A stretch of 32,932 nt of DNA, taken from contig JAKSVF010000018.1 in assembly GCA_024408235.1 (NCBI GenBank), forward strand, positions 1 to 32,932, in the 5' to 3' direction. Below, piece by piece: positions 8,020 to 15,963 of the stretch; position 1 is the first letter of the stretch, and each line of letters opens with the position of its first letter. This stretch comes from Bacilli bacterium. Its GTDB lineage: Bacteria > Bacillota_I > Bacilli_A > RFN20 > CAG-826. The notes under the pieces are model-generated. The model did not search any database, had not been told where the DNA came from, and saw only the letters and a program-made list of their open reading frames with translations. Both the position numbers and the translations under genes were made by a program.

Positions 8020-8970
8020 ATGCTTTTATTGAACTTTTTAGGAGTTATTTCTTCTTGCCTTCTCTCAGTTACGGAACAAAACATATCTATCGCAAAAGCG
8101 AATGAAGCCATGGCAATTCATTGCAATAATGATATTGCTTTCAATCATGTAATGTATGAATACGGCAAATATCCACAATTTAAATATGAGGAGACGTTGG
8201 ATTTCGAGAGAGAACACAATGATTGTGATTTAGGTGGATGCATTCTTGACATGGATACTTCAGGTTATACGAATGATGATGGAATTTATAACCACAATCT
8301 TCAGGACGTTTCATCGGCCCAACTAACACAATTTCCATATAGTGGAGTCGTCCAAATCGTTGCTGGATATGACTCGAACGGTGATGGGAATGCAGATCTT
8401 TGGGGTCTAGGAACTGGTGCATTGGTCGGCCCGAATATCTTGCTGACCGCTTCTCACGTTGTTTACAGCGCAGATTATGGTTGGCCAATTTCCACAACCG
8501 TTTATGTTGAAACGAACGGGCAGCCAATTGCATCCACTTCTATCGATAGCGCTCAGGTTTTAGCCTATAATGTCGGGGTATTCTATAATACTCACGATCA
8601 TTCTGACGATTGGGCTTATTGCAAACTAAATAAAAACTTAGGAAATACATACGGATATTTCGAAGTGGTGAACCATTCTATGGCAAAACAAGACAATATT
8701 AAAATGATTGCATATCAAAAATCTTTCGGTTATATGACTTACGCTTCTGACAAGGTGAGGCATACGCTTACTAATTACAAGTTCTATCATCGAATTGATG
8801 CGCTAAGTGGCTCTAGTGGCGCCCCAATATTCTATGGAAACACTAATTATATTGTAGGTATTCACAGTGCCGGCATCCACAATTGGTTGACCGATTATAA
8901 TATTGCCTGTAGGATTTCTTCATACATCGAATCATGGATAATTAATGCAAGAGTCGATTGGGCGTTGTAA
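8020..8970 (+). CDS. Secreted trypsin-like serine protease (V8/glutamyl endopeptidase-like, S1 family)
   Basis: This is a 316-residue putative exported serine protease. A hydrophobic N-terminus (residues 1-16, no basic residues) and a likely propeptide to about 105 precede the catalytic domain. The triad is visible: His146 in LLTASHVVYS, Asp197 in HSDDWAY and Ser266 in ALSGSSGAPIFY, followed by VGIHSAG, an arrangement close to staphylococcal V8 protease. Residues 118-126 (DSNGDGNAD) form a DxNxDG-type calcium-binding loop just before the His segment. The N-terminus contains ISSC, a possible lipobox, but without the usual basic residues, so anchoring is unclear. The ATG is set by AAGGGGG six bases upstream. 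It is on the opposite strand to its neighbours and followed by a small lipoprotein gene. Substrate and cleavage specificity are unknown. Confidence 0.85.
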   Translation: MLLLNFLGVISSCLLSVTEQNISIAKANEAMAIHCNNDIAFNHVMYEYGKYPQFKYEETLDFEREHNDCDLGGCILDMDTSGYTNDDGIYNHNLQDVSSAQLTQFPYSGVVQIVAGYDSNGDGNADLWGLGTGALVGPNILLTASHVVYSADYGWPISTTVYVETNGQPIASTSIDSAQVLAYNVGVFYNTHDHSDDWAYCKLNKNLGNTYGYFEVVNHSMAKQDNIKMIAYQKSFGYMTYASDKVRHTLTNYKFYHRIDALSGSSGAPIFYGNTNYIVGIHSAGIHNWLTDYNIACRISSYIESWIINARVDWAL

Positions 8971-8980
8971 GGGGGCTATT

Positions 8981-9292
8981 ATGAAAAAATACATGTGTTT
9001 GACGTTATTCATTGCCTTATCTTCACTAGCCTTATGTTCTTGTGCATCCAAAAACAGCTACTACTACAAAGAATCCAGAGAGGTTACATATTCCCTCCAG
9101 GAAAACAAATACTATTATGAATTTGGCGAGGTTCGATTGAAGTTCTCAGATAATTGCAAGTATTACTCGCAATCCTTCAAAAGAGTTGATATCAAGGATT
9201 TTGATTTCGAAACATCGTTCAGGGTTTTCTATGAGTATTGGTCTGCAACCGAACCACCAATATGGTACGTAACCCACGCATTCGCAGCTTAA
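8981..9292 (+). CDS. Small putative lipoprotein of unknown function
   Basis: I do not recognise this 103-residue protein. The N-terminus MKKYMCLTLFIALSSLALCSC is a lipoprotein signal peptide: two lysines, a hydrophobic core, and a lipobox LCSC with Cys21 as the probable acylated residue. The mature part is rich in Tyr, Phe and charged residues and has no visible domain. The start at 8981 is chosen because AAGGGGG (8969-8975), identical to the ribosome binding site of the upstream protease, overlaps the protease stop codon. That arrangement points to coupled expression. A terminator follows immediately. A role as partner, inhibitor or surface anchor of the protease is conceivable but is inference from adjacency only. 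Confidence 0.7.
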   Translation: MKKYMCLTLFIALSSLALCSCASKNSYYYKESREVTYSLQENKYYYEFGEVRLKFSDNCKYYSQSFKRVDIKDFDFETSFRVFYEYWSATEPPIWYVTHAFAA

Positions 9293-9295
9293 ATT

Positions 9296-9321
9296 GGTTC
9301 TTCTTATGGAGAACCTTTTTT
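9296..9321 (+). terminator. Terminator of the protease-lipoprotein operon
   Basis: A GGTTCT/AGAACC stem (9296-9301 with 9310-9315) has an 8-base loop and is followed by six T. It begins 3 bp after the lipoprotein stop and closes the plus-strand pair. Confidence 0.8.
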
Positions 9322-9349
9322 AAACCAAAAATTTCATTTGTATTAACGC

Positions 9350-9379
9350 AAAAGAAAAGGTGCCGGATTAACCGACACC
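9350..9379 (-). terminator. Terminator of rpsB-tsf
   Basis: On the minus strand, GGTGTCGG and CCGGCACC form an 8-bp stem (one G-U) around the loop TTAAT, followed by TTTTCTTTT. It lies about 85 bases beyond the tsf stop, facing the plus-strand terminator of the lipoprotein gene. A 12-base palindrome, CCACTTAAGTGG (9388-9399), precedes it. Confidence 0.82.
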
Positions 9380-9463
9380 CTACTGTGCCACTTAAGTGGA
9401 TTTTTGATAAGACCCTGTAAAACACTAGAATTTTATAGGTTCAAATCTTTATTTGTTTTAACG

Positions 9464-10309
9464 TTATTCAGCAGCTTTTTCGATGCCTTCGCCAACCTGG
9501 AAGCGGACGAATGAGACAACTTTGTTGTGCTTCTCTTCCATAACCTGAGCGATGGTTTTTGAGCCATCCATGAGGTATGCCTGGAATAAGAGGCATGATT
9601 CTGAAAGTCTCTTGTCGACTTTGCCCTGAGCGATCTTAGCTTTTGCCATGTCTGGCTTTGAAGCGAGTTTTGGATCTGCTGCGATTTCAGCTAAAGCAAT
9701 GTTCTGCTCTCTCTCACGGATATCTGCTGGGACATCTTCAAGAGCGATGTATGCTGGGTTATTAGCAGCAATGTGCATTGCTAAACCGTTTGCGAGTTCT
9801 GCGTCTGCCTTCTCGAGGATGACGTAAACGGAGATCTTTCCACCCATGTGGATGTAAGCTCCAACGCCCTGTCCTTCAGCTGGCATTGTGACGGAGAATC
9901 TTCTGAATCCGAGCTTTTCGCCGAGAGCGACTGATGCATCGTTGAATAATGCAGCTGTGCCTTCGACTGCAGCTTCTAATGTAGCTGGCTCGTTCTTCAT
10001 AACATAGGATAAGCATCCTTCTGTTAATTCGATGAACTTGTCTGAACGTGCAACGAAGTCTGTTTCACAGTTGATTTCAACAACGCCGACTTTTCCGCAC
10101 TTTTCGCAGACTTTGACTTTTGTTAAGCCTTCAGCTGCTGTTCTATCAGCACGCTTTGCAGCTTTAGCGATTCCTTTTTCACGGAGGTAGTCGATTGCTT
10201 TTTCGACATCCATTCCATTCTCTTCAAGAGCCTTCTTGCAGTCCATCATGCCTGCGCCGGTTCTTTCACGAAGAGTTTTGATTAAAGCGATTGTATTCTG
10301 GTCAGCCAT
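9464..10309 (-). CDS. tsf: Elongation factor Ts
   Basis: This is the guanine nucleotide exchange factor for EF-Tu. The 281 residues begin with the typical UBA-like N-domain (IKTLRERTGAGMMDCKKALE, 10-29) and include KGIAKAAKRADRTAAEGL and the signature ETDFVAR (82-88). Between them is VCEKCGK (67-73), a CxxC pair where Bacillus EF-Ts has a short Asp/Gly/Asn-rich turn; a further Cys81 sits in the NCETDF segment. The ATG overlaps the rpsB stop (TAATG), with a GAAGGAG ribosome binding site inside rpsB. The pair is ended by the terminator at 9350-9379. Confidence 0.97.
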   Translation of the reverse strand: MADQNTIALIKTLRERTGAGMMDCKKALEENGMDVEKAIDYLREKGIAKAAKRADRTAAEGLTKVKVCEKCGKVGVVEINCETDFVARSDKFIELTEGCLSYVMKNEPATLEAAVEGTAALFNDASVALGEKLGFRRFSVTMPAEGQGVGAYIHMGGKISVYVILEKADAELANGLAMHIAANNPAYIALEDVPADIREREQNIALAEIAADPKLASKPDMAKAKIAQGKVDKRLSESCLLFQAYLMDGSKTIAQVMEEKHNKVVSFVRFQVGEGIEKAAE

Positions 10310-11316
10310 TATTTTGCTTCTCCTTCTGCGACTGGAGCAGCAGCTTCTGCCTTAGGTGCAGCTTCTGCAGCTTTCTTAGCAGCCCATCTTGCTCTTCTCT
10401 CTTCCTGGATCTTAGCATTACGAGCTTCTCTTTCAGCGCGCTGAGCACGGATTGCAGCTCTGCGCTGTTCATTTGCGATATCAGCAGCCTTAACTGCGTC
10501 TTTCATTGTAGCTTCTTCGCCTTCGTCCTTAACATATGCTACAGCTGTGATGCCACCCTTTGATTCAATGATAGCGTCTGCTAAGACTGAAACTAAGAGC
10601 TTGACTGATGCAGATGCATCGTTGTTTGAAGGGATTGCGAAGTTAACTGTATCTGGGTCGTCGTTTGTATCGCAGATACCGAATACTGGGATGTTAAGCT
10701 TCTTTGCTTCTGTGACTGCGTTGTGTTCGACTGATGGGTCTGTAACAACGATAGCCTGTGGGAGTCTTCTCATCTCTTTGATACCGCCAAGGTTCTTAGA
10801 GAGTTTTTCCATCTCTTTTCTTAAGACAGCGACTTCCTTCTTAGGAAGAGTGTCAAATGTTCCGTCAGCTTCCATAGCTTCGAGATCTTTGAGGTGTTTG
10901 ATTCTGCCCATGATTGTGCGGAAGTTTGTTAATGTTCCGCCTAACCATCTGTTAGCGATGTAGAATGAACCTGAACGTGTTGCTTCATCGATAACAATCT
11001 GCTGTGATGATGGCTTTGTGCCAACGAATAAGACTTTGCCGCCATTGTCGACGATCTCTTTTAACTTAGCATATGCTGAGTTGACCTGTGCGACTGTCTT
11101 TGCTAAATCGATAAGATAAATGCCATTTCTAGCGCCGTAGATGAATCTGCCCATCTTTGGGTTCCATCTGCGTGTCTGGTGTCCGAAGTGAACTCCTGCT
11201 TCGAGAAGTTTCTTCATTGTCATGATAGGAGCATTTGGGTCTCTCACGACATCAGCCATTGTAACCTCGGCTGCAGGTGCTGTCTCTGCGACAACTTCCT
11301 TTAATTCGTCACTCAT
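10309..11316 (-). CDS. rpsB: 30S ribosomal protein S2
   Basis: This component of the small subunit binds near S1 and the platform. The conserved core starts at [22 protein letters not shown] and continues with [20 protein letters not shown] and [17 protein letters not shown]. From the ATG at 11316 it is 335 residues, longer than the usual 230-260, because of an N-terminal extension of about 32 residues (Glu/Ala/Val-rich) and a C-terminal tail of about 70 residues with many Arg, Glu and Ala. The chosen ATG follows GGAGGTCACAAAA. An in-frame ATG at 11331 (MEVTKMSDE) also has a good site, GGGAGG, so five more residues are possible. Translation is coupled to tsf through TAATG. Confidence 0.95.
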   Translation of the reverse strand: MSDELKEVVAETAPAAEVTMADVVRDPNAPIMTMKKLLEAGVHFGHQTRRWNPKMGRFIYGARNGIYLIDLAKTVAQVNSAYAKLKEIVDNGGKVLFVGTKPSSQQIVIDEATRSGSFYIANRWLGGTLTNFRTIMGRIKHLKDLEAMEADGTFDTLPKKEVAVLRKEMEKLSKNLGGIKEMRRLPQAIVVTDPSVEHNAVTEAKKLNIPVFGICDTNDDPDTVNFAIPSNNDASASVKLLVSVLADAIIESKGGITAVAYVKDEGEEATMKDAVKAADIANEQRRAAIRAQRAEREARNAKIQEERRARWAAKKAAEAAPKAEAAAPVAEGEAK

Positions 11317-11452
11317 TTTTGTGACCTCCATTTGTTTGTGCCTCCCTCGCTTCGAACAACTGACCACCCTGACGATTTTTAAACTTCTTCGTCCATCAGG
11401 GAACACGGCGCTGAATTCACGAGGTGTGTATTTGGTCTCTTTAAGAGAGCCG
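11317..11452 (-). promoter_or_regulatory. rpsB: Structured 5' leader of rpsB, candidate S2 autoregulatory site
   Basis: From the predicted start near 11452 there is a leader of about 135 bases. It can form TCTCT-TAA-AGAGA near its 5' end and a larger hairpin with outer arms CCCTGA and TCAGGG and an inner GACG/CGTC, ahead of the ribosome binding sites. S2 is known to repress its own operon through rpsB leaders in other bacteria. That this leader does so is inference. Confidence 0.4.
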
Positions 11453-11458
11453 ATGGAG

Positions 11459-11486
11459 ATTATATCAGCAGAGTTCCAATCTACAA
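11459..11486 (-). promoter_or_regulatory. Promoter of rpsB-tsf
   Basis: On the minus strand, TTGTAG (11486-11481) is separated by 16 bp from a perfect TATAAT (11464-11459). It lies just downstream of the xerC terminator and points at rpsB. Confidence 0.75.
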
Positions 11487-11494
11487 AGCAAAAA

Positions 11495-11525
11495 ATTTAA
11501 AAAGGGTTTATCAATAAGATAACCC
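11495..11525 (-). terminator. Terminator of topA-trmFO-xerC
   Basis: Immediately after the xerC TAG, GGGTTATC and GATAAACCC pair with one bulged A around the loop TTATT, followed by five T, then AAATTTTTT. Confidence 0.72.
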
Positions 11526-12443
11526 CTACTCTCCTTTGTTCTTTTTTGTCCTCGGGAAATATTGTTCGTACTGTTCCTTCATCTGCTTTGTGGAAACATG
11601 AGTATACACTTGAGTGGTGTTGATTGATTCGTGACCCAATAATTCCTGAATAACTCGCAAATCGCCACCCTTTTCTAGCAAATTGGTCGCATATGAGTGC
11701 CTCATGATATGTGGGTGAAGACCAAAATAATAGCCTGTTTTCTCTTCTACTTGTTTAAGGATAAACTCAAGGCCGCGGACAGTTAAATTCTCGCCCCTCG
11801 CATTTAAAAAGAAAGCGTCGCAATCTCTGATGCTATTGTGTTTGGCATATAGAATCGGCCTTATTTTCTTGAGATATGCCTGCATCACTTCGGCGCATTC
11901 CTTGGTGAATGGGGATAGCCTTTGCTTATTGCCTTTTCCAATTATGTTGAGCATCCTGTTCCTGAAATCGATGTTTCTAGCCCTTAAACCAACAAGTTCA
12001 GATGCTCGAATTCCTGAAGCGTAGAGAAGTTCTAATATCGCTTGGTCCCTATCCTTCAAAAAATCATCTCTCTTGCTATTTTCCTCAAGGAGTTTGTTTA
12101 CCTGCTCATCGGTTAGGACATGAGGGAGTCTCTTCTCTTTTGTCGGAGTGTGAATCGATAAGAACGGGTTTGACTTAACATAGCCACTATCCAGCATGTA
12201 TGAATAGAACCCTCTTAACGCAGACATTCTTCTTTGGTTGCTTCTTGTAGTTATTCCGTTCATGACTTCGGTGGTTAGATAATTTCTAACAACCGTTTTG
12301 TCTACGTTGTCATAAAGAACGCCTTCCCTATTGATGTACGACAAAAACTTATCGATGTCCCTTTTATAGGAATCGACGGTGTGTTTTGAATACCTTTTAA
12401 CCTGAGCCAAATGGTCCAGGTATTCTTTTTCTTCTCTAATCAT
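11526..12443 (-). CDS. xerC: Tyrosine site-specific recombinase XerC
   Basis: This recombinase resolves chromosome dimers at dif together with a XerD partner. The 305 residues have an N-terminal SAM-like domain (about 1-90) and the catalytic domain. All active-site residues are present: Arg146 (GIRASEL), Lys170 (IGKGNKQR), His245 and Arg248 (HPHIMRHSYAT), His271 (LGHES) and the nucleophile Tyr280 (TQVYTHV). The gene overlaps trmFO by 8 bp, and topA-trmFO-xerC matches the Bacillus topA-gid-codV order, which is why XerC is preferred over XerD or an integrase. No attachment sites or phage genes are nearby. Confidence 0.92.
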   Translation of the reverse strand: MIREEKEYLDHLAQVKRYSKHTVDSYKRDIDKFLSYINREGVLYDNVDKTVVRNYLTTEVMNGITTRSNQRRMSALRGFYSYMLDSGYVKSNPFLSIHTPTKEKRLPHVLTDEQVNKLLEENSKRDDFLKDRDQAILELLYASGIRASELVGLRARNIDFRNRMLNIIGKGNKQRLSPFTKECAEVMQAYLKKIRPILYAKHNSIRDCDAFFLNARGENLTVRGLEFILKQVEEKTGYYFGLHPHIMRHSYATNLLEKGGDLRVIQELLGHESINTTQVYTHVSTKQMKEQYEQYFPRTKKNKGE

Positions 12444-13728
12444 TTACTCTTATCCAATAAGAGTTTATCGAATCTAGGCTATTTTTTATAGATAACTCTC
12501 TATTTTCTTTTCTAGATCCGGGTATTAATGCCCAGTTTGCGTTCATCGGTTGGAAATAACCGCTTGTAGAATGGAGTATATAATCGGTTAATGCGCCCAA
12601 GATTGTGGTCTTTGGAACCTCGATGAACGGCTTGCCTTCCAATTTCCTATATATGTTGATAGCGGCAAGTATGCCCATAGCCGCACTTTCAACATAACCC
12701 TCAACGCCGCTTAACTGGCCTGCAATGAAGATGTTTGGCTTGGCTTTTAAAGATAAATCCTCATTCAATACAGCAGGTGATTTGATATAAGAGTTTCTAT
12801 GCATCAATCCGTAGCGGACGAATGTTGCATTCTCAAGCCCAGGTATCATCTGGAACACTCTTTTCTGCTCTGGATATGTAAGATTGGTTTGGAATCCGAC
12901 AAGGTTAAAACAATCGCCTAACTTGGTGTCTTGTCTCAACTGTACGACAGCGTATGGTTTTGGATGCTCTTCAGTGCCAAGACCAAATGGCTTTAATGGA
13001 CCGTGTCTAAGAGTTTCGATTCCTCTAGAAGCAATGACCTCAACTGGCAAACAAGATTCGAAATAGTGAGTGTCAAACTCATGCAGCATAGCGCGTTCTG
13101 CACCGACGAGTTCTCTAACAAACTTCTCATATTCGATTCGATTGAATGGACAATTGATATATGCAGCATCATCCTGATCGAATCTCGATTTGTAATACGC
13201 CTTAGAGAAATCAATTGTGTCTTTCTTAACGATCGGAGCTGATGCATCAAAGAATGAAAGGCTCTTTTCACCCATGACATCAAGCAACGCATCCATAAGT
13301 TTGCCATCAGTCAAAGGTCCTGTCGCTATGATAGTAGGATCATCGCTTAAAAATGTGACCTCTTCTTCGTGGAGCACCAAATTTGGGAAAGATTTGATTT
13401 TTGCCGTGATATTTGACGCAAAAAGTTCCCTATCTACTGATAGAGCTGCGCCGGCTGGAACGGATGAGGTCTCAGCAGCCTCCATCATGATAGAACCCAT
13501 GATCCTCATTTCTTCTTTAAGAAGACCGCAGGCGTTATCGAGTTTATAACTCTTCAATGAATTGGAGCATACAAGCTCTCCAAATAAAGCGGTCTCATGC
13601 GCATGATCGTTGTAAGCCGGGCGTCTCTCATAGAGATGGACTTCATATCCCTTCTTCAAAAGGAAAAAGGCGGCCTCGCTTCCGGCTAGACCAGCCCCAA
13701 CGATGTTCACACGTTTACCTGTTTCCAC
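12436..13728 (-). CDS. trmFO: Methylenetetrahydrofolate-tRNA-(uracil-5-)-methyltransferase TrmFO
   Basis: This FAD enzyme makes 5-methyluridine at position 54 of tRNA, with methylene-tetrahydrofolate as carbon donor. The FAD-binding GAGLAGSEAA is at residues 11-20. The catalytic cysteines are Cys54 in ELVCSNSLKS and the one in INCPFNRIEYEKF (near 220), matching the pair known in B. subtilis TrmFO. GQLSGVEGYVESAAMG is near the C-terminus. The start is taken as GTG at 13728, giving 430 residues and placing the FAD motif at the usual distance; a second GTG at 13710 is possible. The frame stays open further upstream, but that part overlaps topA and has no homology. It overlaps topA by 14 bp and xerC by 8 bp. 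Confidence 0.93.
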   Translation of the reverse strand: METGKRVNIVGAGLAGSEAAFFLLKKGYEVHLYERRPAYNDHAHETALFGELVCSNSLKSYKLDNACGLLKEEMRIMGSIMMEAAETSSVPAGAALSVDRELFASNITAKIKSFPNLVLHEEEVTFLSDDPTIIATGPLTDGKLMDALLDVMGEKSLSFFDASAPIVKKDTIDFSKAYYKSRFDQDDAAYINCPFNRIEYEKFVRELVGAERAMLHEFDTHYFESCLPVEVIASRGIETLRHGPLKPFGLGTEEHPKPYAVVQLRQDTKLGDCFNLVGFQTNLTYPEQKRVFQMIPGLENATFVRYGLMHRNSYIKSPAVLNEDLSLKAKPNIFIAGQLSGVEGYVESAAMGILAAINIYRKLEGKPFIEVPKTTILGALTDYILHSTSGYFQPMNANWALIPGSRKENRELSIKNSLDSINSYWIRVND

Positions 13729-15856
13729 GGCGACCTTTCTTCTCGAGCTTGTTAATCCACTCGACATGGCGGCACTTAGGGAAATTTGTGCAACCAATGT
13801 ACTTGGCTTTCTTTCCCATTTTATATACAAGGTGACCAGTTCTACAATCTGGGCACTGCTTTAGATAATCGGCTTCTGTATAAACAACGACTTCTTTCTT
13901 TTCCTTTGCCTCGTTGTCCTTGATGTACTTGCAAGCTGGATAGCCACTGCAAGCAACAAACTTATCGCCTTTTGCGTTCTTTCTAACAACAAGAGGTTTG
14001 CCGCATTGTGGGCATAACTCGCCAGTCTGCTCCGCTTCTACAACTGGCTTCTTAGGCTTGAAGTTACACTCTGGGTAACGGGAGCAGGCGATGAATTCAC
14101 CGAATCTTCCTTTTTTAATAACAAGAGGGCTTCCGCACTCTGGGCACATCTCTCCTGTCTCTTTTTCATGATCCTTCCACATATAAGCCTGAACAGATTC
14201 AAACTTAGTGATGAATGGATAATAGAAGTCTGTCATGGCTTCTTTTCTAGTTGTCTCACCTTCTGAAATCTGGTCTAACTGACCTTCCATATTAGCGGTA
14301 TATTCAGTCGAGATGAGTTCTGGGAAATACTTATTTAAAACGAAAGTAACCCTTTTTCCGTCTTCGGTTGGGGTGACTGTTCCGCCTTTTATTGAAATAT
14401 ATCCTACTTCTTTTAGTCTTTGGATTGTTGCGGCATAAGTTGATGGTCTTCCGATTCCGACCTCTTCCATTGTCTTAACAACTTTAGCTTCGGTGAATCT
14501 TGCGGGAGCTTTAGTGTACTTCTGCTGTTGATCTATTTTCTTGATAGCATAGACGCCATTTGCAGCGATTTCAGGCAATAATTTGGTTTCATCATCATCG
14601 AACTCGCCGTAAATTGCTTCATATCCTTTGAATAGAGTTCTATTTCCGGTTGCTCTGAATGTAAGTCCGTTCGCTTCAAAAAGAACGGTTGTAACTTCAT
14701 CAACCTTATCGCTCATGAGGGAGCCAATTGCGCGATCGTAGATCAATCTGTAGAGTTTGGCTTCATCCGCCGAAACGAATCTAGCAACGATTTCAGGAGT
14801 GCGTGATGTTCCGGTTGGTCGAATAGCTTCGTGAGCATCCTGAATTCTTTCTTTCTTCTTGCCCGCTTTGATATAGCCGACATATTCAGAGCCGAAGTTC
14901 TTTTCAATGAATGGTTTAGCGTGCTTATAGAAGAACTCGTCACTGATACGAACGGAATCGGTTCTCATATATGTGATAAGACCAACATGCTCACCATTGA
15001 CATCGAGACCTTCATATAAAGACTGAGCTAAATCCTGTGTCTTCTTTGTGGAGAAATGGAACTTAGCAAAGGCCTCCTGCTGCATGGTTGAGGTGGTGAA
15101 CGGAAGTTTCGAAGGAACTTTTTTCTTGGTTGTCTCTAACGACGTGACTGGCAAGGTCTTAGGGATTCTTGCTAGTATTGCGTCCGCTTCCTCTTTGTTG
15201 TGGATCTTGAAGTCTTTTCCATCAACTTTATCCAATGATGCTTTAACAATCTTGCCATCGATGTTGAGATTCAAGTCAATGGTCCAATATTCCTCTGGAA
15301 CGAATTTTGCGATTTCATCATCATTGTCACAGATGAGTTTTAAAGTTGCTGACTGGACACGACCAGCTGACTTAAGAGTCATTTTTCTCTGCAATAAGTT
15401 AGATAACTTAAAACCAAGAATTCTATCAAGCATTCTTCTAGTTTCCTGGGAATTGACAAGATTCATATCGATATGTCCAGGGTTCTTGATAGCCTCTTCG
15501 ATAGCAGGCTTAGTAATCTCGTGGAACTGAAGACGTTTTGTGGATTCAACATCTAAATCAAGGACCTCAGCAAGGTGCCATGAAATGGCCTCACCTTCAC
15601 GGTCAGGGTCGGTTGCAAGTATAACTTCATCCGCTTTAGAGGCGGTTTTTCTTAATTCATCGACAAGCCATGCTTTTTTCTTATCAATAAGAAAATCTGG
15701 TTGGAAGTCGTTATCGATATCGATACCGAATCCTCCTTTGCCTTTCTTTGAAAGGTCACGAATGTGACCTTGAGAGGCCATGACTTTATATTCTTTGCCC
15801 AAGTAGCGACCGATGGTATCGCATTTCTTTGGAGACTCAACAATAATTAACTTCAT
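13715..15856 (-). CDS. topA: DNA topoisomerase I
   Basis: This type IA topoisomerase relaxes negative supercoils. At 713 residues it has an N-terminal Toprim domain (IIVESPKKCDTIGRYLG, 4-20, and DPDREGE, 83-89). The catalytic Tyr296 is in LITYMRTDSVRIS. Three C-terminal four-cysteine zinc ribbons (about 565-700) begin CPECGSP, CPQCGKP and CPDCRTG. The ATG has AAGTGAG upstream. It heads the topA-trmFO-xerC operon and is separated from dprA by 107 bp, whereas in Bacillus the two are also neighbours. It is full length, with no missing motif. Confidence 0.98.
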   Translation of the reverse strand: MKLIIVESPKKCDTIGRYLGKEYKVMASQGHIRDLSKKGKGGFGIDIDNDFQPDFLIDKKKAWLVDELRKTASKADEVILATDPDREGEAISWHLAEVLDLDVESTKRLQFHEITKPAIEEAIKNPGHIDMNLVNSQETRRMLDRILGFKLSNLLQRKMTLKSAGRVQSATLKLICDNDDEIAKFVPEEYWTIDLNLNIDGKIVKASLDKVDGKDFKIHNKEEADAILARIPKTLPVTSLETTKKKVPSKLPFTTSTMQQEAFAKFHFSTKKTQDLAQSLYEGLDVNGEHVGLITYMRTDSVRISDEFFYKHAKPFIEKNFGSEYVGYIKAGKKKERIQDAHEAIRPTGTSRTPEIVARFVSADEAKLYRLIYDRAIGSLMSDKVDEVTTVLFEANGLTFRATGNRTLFKGYEAIYGEFDDDETKLLPEIAANGVYAIKKIDQQQKYTKAPARFTEAKVVKTMEEVGIGRPSTYAATIQRLKEVGYISIKGGTVTPTEDGKRVTFVLNKYFPELISTEYTANMEGQLDQISEGETTRKEAMTDFYYPFITKFESVQAYMWKDHEKETGEMCPECGSPLVIKKGRFGEFIACSRYPECNFKPKKPVVEAEQTGELCPQCGKPLVVRKNAKGDKFVACSGYPACKYIKDNEAKEKKEVVVYTEADYLKQCPDCRTGHLVYKMGKKAKYIGCTNFPKCRHVEWINKLEKKGRRGNR

Positions 15857-15881
15857 CTAAAAACTCACTTTTCGGTTATGT

Positions 15882-15909
15882 AGTTTAGGGTGTTTTTTTA
15901 ACTTGTAAA
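15882..15909 (-). promoter_or_regulatory. Possible topA promoter
   Basis: On the minus strand, TTTACA (15909-15904) is followed after 16 bp by TAAACT (15887-15882), 25 bases before the ATG. An inverted repeat TGTGT-AAA-ACACA lies just upstream. The -10 box matches only 4 of 6 positions, so this is tentative. Confidence 0.35.
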
Positions 15910-15963
15910 GGGTGTGTTTTACACATCTATCTTATATAAATATATGTAATTATTTATACGTTT

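Noticed and set aside
9238..9420. Possible frameshifted continuation of the lipoprotein gene
   Set aside because: The alternative frame runs through two terminators and has no hydrophobic or domain pattern. The stop at 9292 is followed directly by a good terminator, so the gene looks complete.
11526..12443. XerC-like gene as an integrase of a mobile element
   Set aside because: It sits in the conserved topA-trmFO-xerC operon with no phage or conjugation genes, repeats or attachment sites nearby.
12436..13830. Longer trmFO with an N-terminal extension inside topA
   Set aside because: The extension translates the topA C-terminus in another frame. The GTG at 13728 places the FAD motif at the normal distance from the N-terminus.
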